From contig VTPC01005723.1 of assembly GCA_011009095.1 (NCBI GenBank), positions 809,121 to 873,120 of the forward strand: 64,000 nt of DNA, given 5' to 3'. A program made the translations under genes and the position numbers. Below the pieces are notes generated by a model. That model was not told the origin of the DNA, did no database searches, and saw only the letters and a list, made by a program, of their open reading frames with translations. Positions 36,020 to 47,913 of the stretch are shown here, piece by piece. Source of the DNA: Ignelater luminosus (taxonomy: Eukaryota; Arthropoda; Insecta; Coleoptera; Elateridae). Numbering within the stretch: the stretch's first letter is position 1; each line of letters begins with the position of its first letter.

Positions 36020-37340
36020 AGCAAATGGTTAAAACCTTGGTAAGCATTTGTAATTGCCAAAGACCTAATTTTATCTTTCCAAGGTACAAAAATGAAAGAT
36101 TCCATAATTATACCAGGGCTGATTAAAAAGTATGACCGCATTTTATAACAAATAATTAAATAAGACCAAGACTGACAGGTGTATACCCTATAAAACTATT
36201 ATTATAGCAATTACAAGAAGCCTTAATATTTTCTTATTGCCTAATAATTGTTTTCTCGGGTTTTTTTATTATGCAGCCTATGGCAAATTCTATGTTACTG
36301 TAAAGAGAATGTCTATATTACAAAATATACCAAAAATGCTACGTTGTTATTTAAAGAAAATATTGATGACGTCATCAGTTTCTTCAATATGGAGGGAAAA
36401 TCACGAATACCGGTGCAAAAAGTACAGTAATTTAAATTACTATACAACATGTTTCAGCAATTTTCCAAAGAATTGTAATTACCGGTTTTATTTTCATTAT
36501 TCCATTTAAATGAACTGCACTGTATAAGATGTTTTATTTAAGAAAACTTAAGCTTACTGAGGGATTCCACTACTTTCTTTTATTTTATTTGTAATGATAT
36601 ACACACAAGTTAGGATTGTATACAATTGAAGCGTTCATTATGCTAATAAGTATAACGTGTTGTTATAAATTACAAAATAATAATCTTCTTGCACGACCGC
36701 CTGTAAAGTTGGCACTTTACAACTTGTCAATGTCAAAAGTTAACAATTATAAAGATTTGCAATAAATTTGACGTATCGATGTTATAATGAATTCATGATA
36801 CGCACTTATGATCTTGGCCAACTTACGTGGTCGTTACTGAATTTGCGAAGTCTGTTTGTCTGTCTGTCCTTTTTTTTCTTTAAACTTTGAAATTTTGACT
36901 TTAAATTTGGATTCTACACCAAAAACTAAAGACCTCGTGGTCTCTTCGGAAACATGGTTAAAATGGCCGCCAAAATTCGAAAAATCTTCAAAAACTTTGT
37001 TTTTACTTTAGAATCGTATTCTACATCAAAATATAAGAGACCGTATATTTTTAGTTTTTCGATATCACTTCACGAACATGGTCAAAGTAGCCGCCAAAAT
37101 TTGAAAAAAAGTAACAAAACGGAATCGTTGTGGTTATGCTTTGCATTCCCAGATGTTTTAATCGACCGTCAACGATGTTTCTTTATTATTTTCTTTAAAA
37201 TATGGCCGTGCAAAAAATATTGTATACGTATAACTCGAGTGTAAACTGTTTTTTTTGAACTCGTAGGGACTATAAAGGGACATAAACTTCCTACTCGTTC
37301 AAAAAGCTTCACTTTACACTCTTGTTATATAAATAACTAT
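36020..37340. other. No gene recognised; repeat-like DNA
   Basis: Contains ATTGATGACGTCATCAGTTTC (a short palindrome), a TGTCTGTCTGTCC block and two similar segments with GGCCGCCAAAATT (about 36963 and 37091). A stretch near 36600-36680 resembles the CTH 3' flank at 37370-37420, so part of it may be an old piece of the tandem unit. Confidence 0.4.
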
Positions 37341-37414
37341 TATGGTATTGTATGTTTTACATAAAATTCAAGTTTAGAATATATACAATTAAAGTGCTCA
37401 ATATGCTAATAATA

Positions 37415-37667
37415 CCATGCAATTGAAAAAAAAAACGAAGTCGAAGCAGGCCATGACTTGTACTACGTGGCACTGTTCTTTGCAAATATCTATTGTTTTA
37501 TTCAAATTTTAATTTATAATTGTCATTCTGAAACATAAAATTGAATTTGAATACTGGTTTAGCGTAACAATTCACAACTATCAACTCCTATCTATTGTCT
37601 TAGCAGTGTTGTCACATGGTACTGGTCATGGCCTACTTCGACTTAGTTTTTTTTTTCGATTGCGTGG
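37415..37667. mobile_element. MITE, 253 bp, TA duplication
   Basis: The ends read CCATGCAATTGAAAAAAAAA... and ...TTTTTTTTTTCGATTGCGTGG. The inverted repeats run about 43 bp through CGAAGTCGAAGCAGGCCATGAC. TA lies on both sides (37413-37414 and 37668-37669). The insertion interrupts the 3' flank of CTH copy B. Confidence 0.85.
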
Positions 37668-37916
37668 TATAATGTATAATGTAATAATCTTTAGCCATAA
37701 CTGCTGAATAATGAGTCCATTATTCAACTCCTTTGAATTTGTTTTTCTGTAATAGCCAATGACTATTAATCATGGATAAACTATTGTATTTGACTCGCAT
37801 GTAATGGATTATTTTACACACAGATGAGCTCAAGTTGCATATCTCATTTTGGTCTAAAGTAATAACCATTACATGCTCGTTAAACAATATATACTATTAC
37901 TGTACTGTCTAACGTT

Positions 37917-39690
37917 TTACATAAAATCCAATGCCTGCTTTAAATCGTCAATCAAATCTTCAACATCTTCTAACCCCACTGATAAACGTAAAAGATTGTC
38001 AGTTATCTTCAAAGCTTGTCTTTGATCTTCTAGCAAATCTCTATGAGACGTAATAGAACTGTTCAAAGCAATAATTATATTATTACAATCATGCAAATTA
38101 AGTATTTTCATTGATGGTATAAACTTACGGTATTTCTATTAAACTCTCACAATCTCCTAAACTTGCAGCAAATGTGAAAACTTTCAAGGCACTTAAAAAT
38201 CTTTTTCTAGCTTCTAATCCTCCCTTTATATACATTGCCACCATTCCACTATGACCGGATGTTTGCCTTTTAGATAGTTCATGTTGAGGATGTGATGGTA
38301 GCCCTGCAATAAAAGACTTATTATACTACGAAGAATACGGAGTGTATCCTTTTGTTGTGATTTATGTAAATAAAGTAATTTTAACTAATTGGAATCGTTA
38401 CAAGTATTAAATGTTATTTCTTGAGAAAATCACTTCTCCCCCTACATAACTTTAAGTGATCGCGGTTAGTTCAAATCATTTTTGTTTTTGTTTTGTAACC
38501 TCTAAAAGTTTAATGACATAATGGACTTGATTTTTCGATTCAAATCAATGTTTTTCATGATCTGAATTCTTAGATGAGTTAACTTCTATCAGTCCGATTA
38601 GATTACAACAAAAGAATACCAGCAACATTGAACCTAATTACCTGGATGAATAACTTCTTCAACTTTAGGATGACTTTCTAAAAACTTTGCTATAAGTAAT
38701 GAACTTTGACTGTGCTGTCTCATACGCAGTGCCAAAGTTTTTAAACTACGATTTACTTGCGAGCAATCAAAAGGTGAAGGAACAATACCCATAACTACAA
38801 AAATATGCATATTAGAAAACATATAAAGTATTACAAAAATATTTAAAATAGTGTTTATGTACATACTACTTTGTAATAATCGAAGTCTTTTATGAATTTC
38901 TGGATTATTGAGTAAAATGGCACCCATAACTACATCAGCATGTCCATTCATATATTTAGTTAAAGAGTATAGAGATAAATCGGCACCTAATTCTAAAGGC
39001 TTTTGTAGATATGGTGTTAAGAATGTATTATCGACTACTAAAAGTATATTACGTTTCTTCGCCATTTCAGATACAGCTTTAATATCTGCAACTTTAAGGA
39101 CTGGGTTCATAGGAGTTTCAAGAAATATAATCTAAAATCAAAAATGATTTCCATTTAAAAATTTACTTTTAGTTTTGTTATAATGATACCTTTGTATTAG
39201 AATTGATTGCTTTTTCGAGATAACTCAAGTTTGTAACATCAGTAAAGGAAGTTGTAATTCCCATAGGTGTGGCAAGTTCACAAAACAGTTTATTACTACC
39301 TCCATAAACAATATCACCACATATGATATGATCCCCACTTTTAAGTAAACCTAGAAGTGCTGTAACAGCACCAAGACCAGAAGAAAAGCAAAGTCCATAC
39401 TTAGCACCTTCTAAAGCTGCCAAGCATTCTTCCAATACGTTTCTGGAAGGATTTCCTGTTCTTGCATATTCATATTTCTATAAATTTAAAACAAAATATA
39501 GAGAAAACTAAGATATGAGTATACGCACAGAAGCTATTAGATTCTCTGGATTAAGTTGTTTAAATGTTGTTGATAAAACAAGTGGTGGTACTACACTTAA
39601 AGAGTCCCACTGTTCAGGATCTTGTCCGGAGTGAATTGCGACTGTAGAGAAACCTTTAGGGAGAGGTAAAAATCCTTTGTTGTCTCCCAT
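37917..39690 (-). CDS. CTH: Cystathionine gamma-lyase copy B, 394 aa
   Basis: Six coding exons on the - strand: 39690-39529, 39477-39190, 39131-38867, 38794-38642, 38303-38129 and 38058-37917, all in phase with no stop. The enzyme splits cystathionine to cysteine, 2-oxobutyrate and ammonia with PLP, and related enzymes make H2S. PLP motifs are present: [22 protein letters not shown] and the Schiff-base lysine in [13 protein letters not shown] (about residue 209). The exon-1 donor used by C and D has become GC, but GTGCGT six bases further on keeps the frame and adds two codons. Changes unlike C and D include GDIVYGGSN for GDDVYGGTN and [11 protein letters not shown] for LAESLGGYESL. A 5' UTR exon ends at 41140 with donor GTAAGT; the UTR acceptor is at 39703-39704. 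It may be a diverging or weakening copy. Confidence 0.88.
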
Positions 39691-39702
39691 TGTTATAATA
39701 AG

Positions 39703-41430
39703 CTGTAAAATGCATGTTTTGAATTAATTACTTTGAGAAAGTACCAAAAAAGGTATCCTTCAGCGCCCTTTCCATTTAAAATTTGAAAGTTGACATGCAC
39801 TGTGGCGCCATCTATTAGCTAAGATTTTTTTCTTTTGTGAATGGTATTTTGTATCTCGATGATAACGGTATTCATCTAGTGGGTGGGGGTTGAAATTGGA
39901 CAGGTGATATAACCTTTTATTTGCACATATGGTTTTAAAATAGTTATTTATGCAACAAGTGAGTAAAGTGTATCTTTTTTTCACGAGAAGGAAAGTTTGC
40001 CGCACGAGCCGTAGGCGAGTGCGCAAATCCGCCGAGTGAAAAAAAGTAATTTTACTCACGAATTGCATACAAAACTTTTTTCACGTTCGTAATAAAAATC
40101 AAGAACTACCTACTTCAATAACAGCTTTCTCGACGCGTCACATCGATGCGTTCTAATTTCTGACAAGTGCCAGTGTGTGTATCATAACAACAGTAGCCTC
40201 CTATGTGTTTAAATATTTTGCGTTAAAAAATGACACGCTACGATACTTTTTTTCACTCAAATGCGTGAAAAAATGAACCATTATGGCACTCTTTTCACGC
40301 TTCTATCGCGATAAAACAAACGCATCCTTTATAAACGAAAATTAATGAAAAATGTTGCACTTTTTTTTAACGAACGTGAAAAATACTCTTTTAGTATTTG
40401 TTTATTGCAAAAATGTTGCATAATATGTATTAAGTAGAAAAATCTGTGCATTCCCAGATGATCACAGTAATAATTGAAACTTATAGGAGTTTCTTTAATA
40501 AAATATACAGGCAGTTAGTTAAAGTTTGATTATTATCAACATTTATTACAATAAAATTTATCTGACATATTATATTCATTTATTTATTTTTTTTATTCAT
40601 GGTAACTATTCAAACCCAGAATATTATTTTTGTCTTTAACAGTAATCCGTAAATGTCACATTTCCTACACATTACATTGTGCCACATTTCACACTAGTGG
40701 GTTATGTTTCACTACAAAAAGGGATACTACATTTTCTTATTTCGTAATGTAAGATGATCACTTCCTACTCTGCCTATTCACAGTTTAGTTGCACAGTTGT
40801 GTGGGTTTGAAATTAGAAAAAAAGAGTTTCTTAGAAAATTCTCAAACTGAAATTGCTTGTTTGCGGCATTTGGTGTATTTCTGCTGTTCATCGTCAAAGC
40901 CTAGGAACTCTTACTTAACCAATTTTACAGAAAAAGCAATGCTTGGGAACTTTAACGTAGTATTCAAAAATGCGATAAAAGTTTAAAATTTTATCTTTAG
41001 GCGGCAGATTTATTGTTACATAACGTCCTACAAACAGTTTGGTCTGTTTTAGATATATCTATCTAAAATCAGCTTTACTTAATTCTTTATGATAACAAAC
41101 AATTCACAAAAGAAAGCAAAAGAATGTATTATTACTTACCTTGTATGTAAAGAGTTTTATTTAATAAGAAGAAAATAAGGACTTTGTTATTTGGGCTCTC
41201 AAATATAACTAAAATCATTAGGATCGATTATGTGATTAATATTCATGATAGCTGATAACGATAAGATACTAATAGGATTTTTAAGCCAATTGTTGCTAAC
41301 TCTTACTTTTAATTAATTTTATTTTTTTTTAATAGTTGCCCTTTAAATACTATTATTTACTTAAAATTGTTGTTTTGTAATTAAGGTATTTTGCTAAAAA
41401 TGCACATGTTTTGTATCAGAACTAAGCTCA
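39703..41430 (-). promoter_or_regulatory. CTH copy B leader intron, 5' UTR exon and upstream region
   Basis: This matches the upstream regions of the orphan copy (43861-44935), C and D. On the - strand a non-coding exon ends ...CATACAAG at 41140 before GTAAGTAAT; compared with the orphan copy about 18 bases before the donor are missing. The intron then runs to the acceptor just before the ATG exon. The transcription start is unknown. Confidence 0.6.
39947..40386. mobile_element. Insertion of about 440 bp with internal hairpin (copy B leader only)
   Basis: Absent at the matching place in the orphan copy and copy D. It contains an inverted repeat from TATGCAACAAGTGAGTAAAG (39949) to TTTTACTCACGAATTGCATA (about 40071), around a GC-rich core with CACGAGCCGTAGGCGAGTGC. 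It also has several TTTTTTCACG words. Exact ends and superfamily are not clear. Confidence 0.55.
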
Positions 41431-42440
41431 CCGGCAAAAAAAAAACAGGCGACCGTAATATATTTTCAAATTATTTATGTAATTCTCTTTCTGAGACATA
41501 TAAGTTGGTATCAAAATGGTTTTTAAAACAATAGTTACCTTTTGCTGATATATTTTTTATTAAATCTGTTAGTACCTACTTCTTGAGTACACGCCGACAG
41601 CGGATAAAACCTGCCCGTGCATAAAGTGCATTACTCGTACCAAAACTTATTAGAAGTTACCTATTTGATTATCGCAAAACAGTATATGGATAAATGCTTT
41701 TATCTCAGACTCTTTAATAATACATTAATAATGTACATCTGTTATGTGCGTGACTATAGCTGCATGAATTGGTTAATAAACAATTATTAATTAATAATCA
41801 CAAGTGTGTTATAAACTACTATACTATAAATAAATCACGGACCTACGTATTTAATGAATAATGCCACAAGTAGAGGAAATAATGCTCAAGTTTTATTAGA
41901 CTTAAAAGATATTTGAATCATTGGCGCACAATTTTTTTTTTCGTTTCAAGAGTATTTTTCGTTGAATCAAGCTGTTAACATCAGGTTTTATAATGTCTAC
42001 AGCTTTTTAATTTTTTCGAAAACTAACTAAATTTTATTAAATCGGTAAAACTAAACTTACGTTTGAAGGTGATTTCTCAGAAAAAAAACCCTCAACGAGA
42101 TTTCACCGGTCATCAATGAAAACACGTGCAAACAGCAATAAAAATTAAAGAAACACGATGAAGTTGTACAATTTGATATAAAATATAAATTGTGTTGCTT
42201 TTGTATTAACCTACTTATTAAGAACCACTACTAGAAATAATTAGAAACTTAAGTAAAAATTTGTTTTAATTTAGCTAAGAATGGTCTACTAAAACAGGTT
42301 TCACAAAAAAATTTAAAATCGAATTTCACATACTTATACTTTTTTATTGCTGTCCTATATACAGGACACTGGGACTTCAGAGTACATAAAAGTAGGTACG
42401 CAAAGTGAATATGTATATTTACATTTTTTAAAAGAGAATA
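41431..42440. other. No gene recognised
   Basis: AT-rich sequence between the end of the copy B leader homology and the repeat block at 42.5 kb. No feature seen. Confidence 0.4.
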
Positions 42441-42759
42441 CTAAAATGCTAAATAATTGTACTTTTTTGATAAGTTGAAAAAAATTGGATCTAGGTTCTG
42501 TAAGGTAACAGTCAATGGCAGCTTGTCCATAAGAATTACAGGACTGCAGCCATTCCAGATATTTTTTAAAGAAAACTTGTGTTTTAGCTCAATGAACCAA
42601 AAAAGTCTTTTTTCCTTAAAAGTTCGGTGTTCCACTCGGCCACTGGCACTGGTGGCCCATCTACAGTTTATTGAAATTACTGGTGACACTACCCCCAGTA
42701 GCAAAAATGGTCGGGCCAACGTAGGCATTTTGTTAACAAGTATGGTTGGCCAACCGTAA

Positions 42760-42965
42760 CATTTGGCACAGCTGCCTACGATTTCCCAACGTTGGCCCAA
42801 CAAAGATTTCCCACTATCAACGAACACAAAAAACGAATTGCCAACAGTCACCCAACGTCCAACCAACAATTTCCCAACGTTGGTTCAACAAAAACCTCCC
42901 GGTATTAACTAACACAGAAAACTCATTGCCAACAGTCACCTACTGTCCAACCAACCATTTTCCAT
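42760..42965. repeat. Degenerate tandem repeat, unit about 65-70 bp
   Basis: Words such as CCCAACGTTGG, CCAACAGTCACC, GTCCAACCAAC and ATTTCCCAACGTTGG recur about three times at intervals of 65-70 bp. The pattern is independent of any reading frame that I would trust. Confidence 0.65.
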
Positions 42966-43183
42966 ACTCGTCAACAATGACCTTTTAAAAACTAAGGTTT
43001 AAATTAATTAAAATCATAGTCAAATAAAACAACATATATTTTGAATAAAAATTTATTACAATGTAGTTTTTTTTATAGTAGGTAATGTGTATGTGAAATA
43101 TGTAGGAAGTATCAAAATTGAAGTAATACAGGTCTATATAAAAATATAAATTTCATAAAGCATGCTTTATTCTTACATAAACA

Positions 43184-43266
43184 GTTATTTATGTATTAAG
43201 AAACTGGAATATAAGAAAAATCTTACCTATCCTTAGCAAATTCCAGTTTCTTAATACATAAATAAC
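43184..43266. repeat. Perfect hairpin, 27-bp stem, 29-nt loop
   Basis: GTTATTTATGTATTAAGAAA plus CTGGAAT (43184-43210) is exactly repeated in inverse orientation at 43240-43266. The absence of any mismatch points to a recent inverted duplication or a tiny fold-back element. No expression evidence. Confidence 0.8.
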
Positions 43267-43279
43267 AATAATAACGAAA

Positions 43280-43700
43280 GTATAGCTTTCTTGAGAAATC
43301 ACGAAATTTATACGAAAACTTCAAATTGCTGTAACTTCTGACCTGTAGAAGATAAATCAGTAAATATACATATTTCTAAAGTAAAGCTCTACAACTTCCT
43401 GTCTGACGACTTTTCCAAAAACATAAGGCTGAGGAGTTAGAAGGACAACTTCGACGAAAAATGTGAGGCAAGAAAAGTTTTTCAAAGATTATTGATTTGC
43501 GCTGGCGAATATCTCAGAAACTATAACACATAGGAAGAAAATAAACATAAACATTCTTGTAGGAAATTTAATTGTCTTTTCTTTTGTAAGGAATACTTTG
43601 CACCGTACGACGCACCATTTCCGAGTTATAAGCAAAAAACCGACAAAGGGACCTTTCCGCCCCCCCCCCCCAAAGCGGAAGGGCTAATGGCGGGGACTTT
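43280..43700. repeat. Possible solo arm of a long-inverted-repeat element
   Basis: The text (GCTGTAACTTCTGACC, AAGCTCTACAACTTCC, CGAATATCTCAGAAACTATA, ACCATTTCCGAGTTATAAGC, and a 12-C run) has the same kinds of words as the arms at 45926-46813 and 62617-63002. No matching opposite arm was found nearby, so this remains a guess. Confidence 0.3.
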
Positions 43701-43860
43701 GCCTCCTAACTACCTCCAACACATTCCTCAAGAGAAAAATTCTCCCCCATTCCATGTCCTCTACAATCCGCTTTTGGGCATTCATTGACTGGACTATAAT
43801 TGTATTATCTATTTTGGGTTTGATTGTTGCGGGGTTACTACTTTAGAAATGCAGTGTATT

Positions 43861-44935
43861 TAAAGTGGACAGGTGATATAACCTTTTATTTGCACACATG
43901 GTTTTAAAATTCTACTTTAGTATTTGTAGTAAAAATGTAGTATAATAAGTAATAAGTAGGAAAAGTAGTGCATTCCTAGATGAAGAAATCACAATAATCC
44001 GTAAATGTCACATTTTCTACACGTTACAATGTGCTACAGTTTACACAGGTGGGTTATGTATCATTACAAAAAGCGACACTACATTTTCTTATTTCGTAAT
44101 CTAAGATGATCACTTCCTATTCCACCTATTCACAGTTTAGTTGAACACTTGTGTGGGCTTGAAGTTAGAAGAAAGAGTTTCTTAGAAAATTCTCAAACTG
44201 AAATTGTTTGTTGTTTCAGTTTACCAAATTTAGAGTATTTCTGCTGAACATCGTCAAAGTCTCACCACTCTTACTTATCCAGTTTGACCGGAAAAGCAAT
44301 GTTTGGAAACTTCAACGTAATATTCGAAGATGCGATAAAAGTTTAAAACTTTACTTGCAGACGGTAGATCTATTGTTACATAACGTCCTACTAACAGTTT
44401 GGTTTATAATTACAAGGAATATACTAATCCAAACATGTTATAAAAACTAGAAACAAACTATAAAACTTATAAACTAAGTATTTATCTACGGGCTGTTTTA
44501 CATTTTAATTTAAACAAGAAGTGTTTAGATATGCCTACCCAAATTAACTTTACTTAATTCTTAATGATAACAAAGAATTCACACAAGAAAGCAAAAGTAT
44601 CTACTATTACTTACAGATTAATTTCTTGATACCTTGTATGTAACAACGAGCTTTATCTAATAAGAATAAAATAAGGACTTTGTTAATTTCGCTTTCAAAT
44701 ATAACTAAACCCATCAAGATCTAGCATGTGGTAATATACATTGTAAGATATTAACAGGATTTTTTAAGCTAATTATTGATAACTGCTATCTTTAATTAAT
44801 CTTATTTCTCTTAATAGTCACCCTTTAAATACTATTTACTTAAAATTGTTGAATATATGTTTTGTAATCAAGGTAGGTACTGCGCTAAAAATGTAGGTAC
44901 GTGTTTTGTATCAAAAATAAACTCACTAGCAAGAA
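43861..44935 (-). repeat. Orphan CTH 5' leader copy without coding exons
   Basis: It matches 39895-41430 over about 1 kb with many substitutions but no MITE. On the - strand the non-coding leader exon is preserved and ends AATTAATCT before a good donor GTAAGTAAT (exon end 44615), as in C (56001) and D (61884). Downstream, where the coding exons should be, the match stops at 43861 and unrelated repeats begin. It is a relic of a fifth tandem unit. Confidence 0.75.
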
Positions 44936-45591
44936 AACAAAAAACACTGATCTGATATGTGTCTATTGTAAAAGTCGTAAATAAAACCATAAAACGTCGT
45001 ATTAAAGCCATTGAAATGATGGGCACATGGGTCCCGTGGGCCTTATACGGCTGACCTCGGGCCTAGCTCGCCGGTAATGAACCCAAATTAAGCGGCTATG
45101 GTCCCGCGCTAACTCTGTCATATTTTATTTTGTACTTATGGTTTCGACGGTTTCGTACGTTCACTTATGAACATCTACAATTTATAAATTTAAATTTACT
45201 TAGACATTAGTATAAGTTTAGTAATAGATAAGACCAGAGGTCATTCATAAATTATTTTTATTCTTAAGTAATGCCACAAGTGATCTGGGATTATTTGTAT
45301 TCAGTAGTAATATCATCATGAGTGTATTCAGCATCGTCAACCGCTGCGACTTGAATACGGATTTGCTATATTTCTTTAATTTAAAATTAATTAGCTTAAT
45401 TACCATAATTATGCAAAGGATTTGATTAGGGCGACTGCCGTCTAATTTACTACGTATATTGAGGTTGTTCGATCATGGGTGAAAAAATGCCATGAGCTTC
45501 CGCCCCAAATCGTTATTAATTTTTGGTAACTAGGTAAAATTCTTAATTAGTACTATTGGTTAATTTTATAATGAATTATAGTATACTCAGT
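44936..45591. other. No gene recognised; GC-rich patch
   Basis: A segment of about 120 bp near 45020-45120 (GGGTCCCGTGGGCC..., GGCCTAGCTCGCCGG) is much richer in GC than its flanks and may be a repeat. Nothing else seen. Confidence 0.35.
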
Positions 45592-45722
45592 AAAACTTTT
45601 ATTTTTCACAATAACTCTGTCGCCTAGAAATTTGACTCCATCAAGATGAATTAGAAAAAATCATTTTGATGGAGTCAGATTTCTGACCGGCAATAGAGTT
45701 CGAGTGGAAAAATAAAAGTTTT
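45592..45722. mobile_element. Fold-back MITE, 131 bp
   Basis: Almost the whole unit is one imperfect palindrome: AAAACTTTTATTTTTC...GACTCCATCAAGATGA, a loop of about 11 bases, then TCATTTTGATGGAGTC...GAAAAATAAAAGTTTT. It is non-coding. RNA from it would fold into a long hairpin. Confidence 0.75.
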
Positions 45723-46792
45723 CTGATGATAATCTTATACCATGTATGGTATTTTGCATGATTATTTATGAGTACATCTATACATGTGTATTCTTGCTAT
45801 TGTTATTGCAAATTAGCAACCATAAAGCAGACATTGTTGCTAATCTGTTTGTTAATATCGCTGCATCCCTAAAACAAGCGGAGAATTTTCTATTATTTAT
45901 AAAAACCTACTCGTCATAGTATTATTAGCCCAGTCACTTTATACAAAAAAAAGGACACACCTCTAAAAAAATCCGACTGAAGATTTTCCTTCGAGTTTCT
46001 TTTTATTTCGGCGTCAAGAGCAATCTCTCAAAAGTCTATAAAGCCAACTAGACGGCTACAGAAGTTACAGAAGGTCAAAGGTCACGAAAATCAGTTTTTT
46101 TCTCAAATATCTCGTAAACTATTGGTTTTGCGTTAATTTTGGTCATTATGAAATTTGTTCATGAACTAAATTTACACAACTAAAGTCCTATACAAAGTTT
46201 ACCTAGAACCAATAGTTTTTGAGATATTGAGCTGAGAAGTTTCGGAGCAAAGCGCATACTCCACTATACTGCATATACGTATAGTGGTGTATACAGATAA
46301 TAAGACGTATTTATACATAAAAACATCGTTAATGCATATATATACCTTCATCATTTCTGTCTGAATTGTCCTTGGAAAGGACCCTTCTTCATAATAATAA
46401 TAATGGTAAAGGCCTTGAGTAGCAGCTTTCTTGCATTCCAATGTAGGCTCATGGGTCACTGTATAACTGAAAATATTGGATGACGCATCTTGTACGTTTG
46501 AAATTCAGTTTAACGCTACACTTTGTACAGTTCGGGCACTTTATTCATCTCAAAATATTTTGTAATTCATTATAATGGCAGACAACACTCGTTTTATCTG
46601 TAATGAAACTTTGGCAAATGGCTCGACTGCGACTGTTGTTCGCGGTTTAGACTCTCAGAAATGTGAGTGTTGAAGAGATGACGTTTATATAGACTATTTG
46701 CGAAGCATACAAACTGTGACAGTGCATGTTGAGTGTCGTCAAAATTATACGAACAAATTCAACATTGAATCATGTGTATAAAAAACGTTCTA

Positions 46793-47254
46793 TGAGTGAA
46801 TCGCCATCGTCTCAGTACTCTCCTCGTAAACATAGATCAAGCGCTTTTGACTTCGATACATTGTATATTTTTTGTGGCGAACCAGCCAGTGAAAAAGAAG
46901 GACAGAAAAAGGCGTTTAATAAACATCGACGATTCATTAGACATGTAACTACGTTGTCATTTAAGGATACTGTATTACGAGCAGCAGATGCACGTAATGA
47001 TAGTTATAGAAGAATGTAAAAAATCGTATCAACTTTGAATTTCATATAGTTGCAGCTAATGCTTAGTACCATAATACATGTTTCTATGACTTTCTTTTGC
47101 CAATTTCTAATAAGAAGAAAGGTCGTCTTGAAGATGCGGATATTGTGGATGCGATGAACGGAAACTTTTATTATATAGAAAATAATGAAGATTACGAGTT
47201 CACTCTAACAGAGCTGAAAGATCAAATGTTTACGAAGAGAACACTGAGACGTTA
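46793..47254 (+). pseudogene. N-terminal fragment of a repeat-associated Cys-containing protein
   Basis: The ATG at 46793 lies within the inverted repeat (ATGAGTGAATCGCCAT is present in both arms). The frame gives YIFCGEPASEKEGQKK and then HVTTLSFKDTVLRAADARND, ending at 47019. In the next frame it continues with NFEFHIVAANA, YHNTCFYDFLLPI and NNEDYEFTLTELKDQ. The pattern C-x-x-C/F-C-G ... R-N-D ... Y-H-x-x-C resembles N termini of a large group of uncharacterised invertebrate proteins found in repeats; this is recollection, not a search. The protein stops soon after, so most of it is missing. Function unknown. Confidence 0.55.
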
Positions 47255-47913
47255 ATGGCGATTCACTCATACGACTTTTCTTATATGATTCAATGTTGAA
47301 TTTTTTCGTATAATTTTGACGACACTCAACATGCACTGTCACAGTTTTTACGCTTTGCAAATAGTCTATATATGATCGTCACCTCTTTCAACAATCACAT
47401 TTCTGAGAGTTTCTAAATCGTGAACAACAGTCGGTCGTGACATTTGACAAAGTTTCATTACAGATAAAACGAGTGTTGTCTGCCATTATACTGAATTACA
47501 AAATATTTCGAGATGAATAAAACGTCCAAACTCTACAAAATGTAGCGTTAAACTAAATTTAAAACGTACAAGATGCGCCATCCAATATTTTCAGTTACAG
47601 AGTGACCCATGAACCTATATTGGAATGTTAGACAGCTGCTACTCAAGGCCCGTATCATTATTATTATTATGAAGAAGGGTCCTTTCCAAGGACAATTCAG
47701 ACAGAAATGATGCAGGTATATATGCATGAACGATGATTCTATGTATAAATAGGTCTTATGATCTGTATACACCACTATATGTATAGTAACGTGTGCCAAT
47801 AAAGTAGCTGGACAAAATTCGAACACTTTACAACACTTTATTAAGAAATCTTATGTTTTATATGTATATACAAACGAAAACTAATATTATAATAATTCTA
47901 CTTTTCCTTTTTT

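Noticed and set aside
36954-37244. 96-codon + strand ORF
   Set aside because: It covers two similar copies of a repeat segment (GGCCGCCAAAATT); low-complexity protein text without recognisable domain.
38908-39135. + strand ORFs opposite CTH exons (also 54800-55039, 33191-33406)
   Set aside because: They are antisense shadows of the conserved exon 3 and appear wherever that exon occurs.
42441-42988. Overlapping ORFs of 80-142 codons on both strands
   Set aside because: They lie in the degenerate tandem repeat and its flank; the openness follows from the repeat, and no family is recognised.
43184-43266. microRNA precursor
   Set aside because: A perfect 27-bp stem without bulges and with a 29-nt loop is more like an inverted duplication; no supporting expression.
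46199-46459. 86-codon ORF and its mate at 47548-47826
   Set aside because: They are the same stretch in the two arms of the fold-back element; frames are not conserved between arms.
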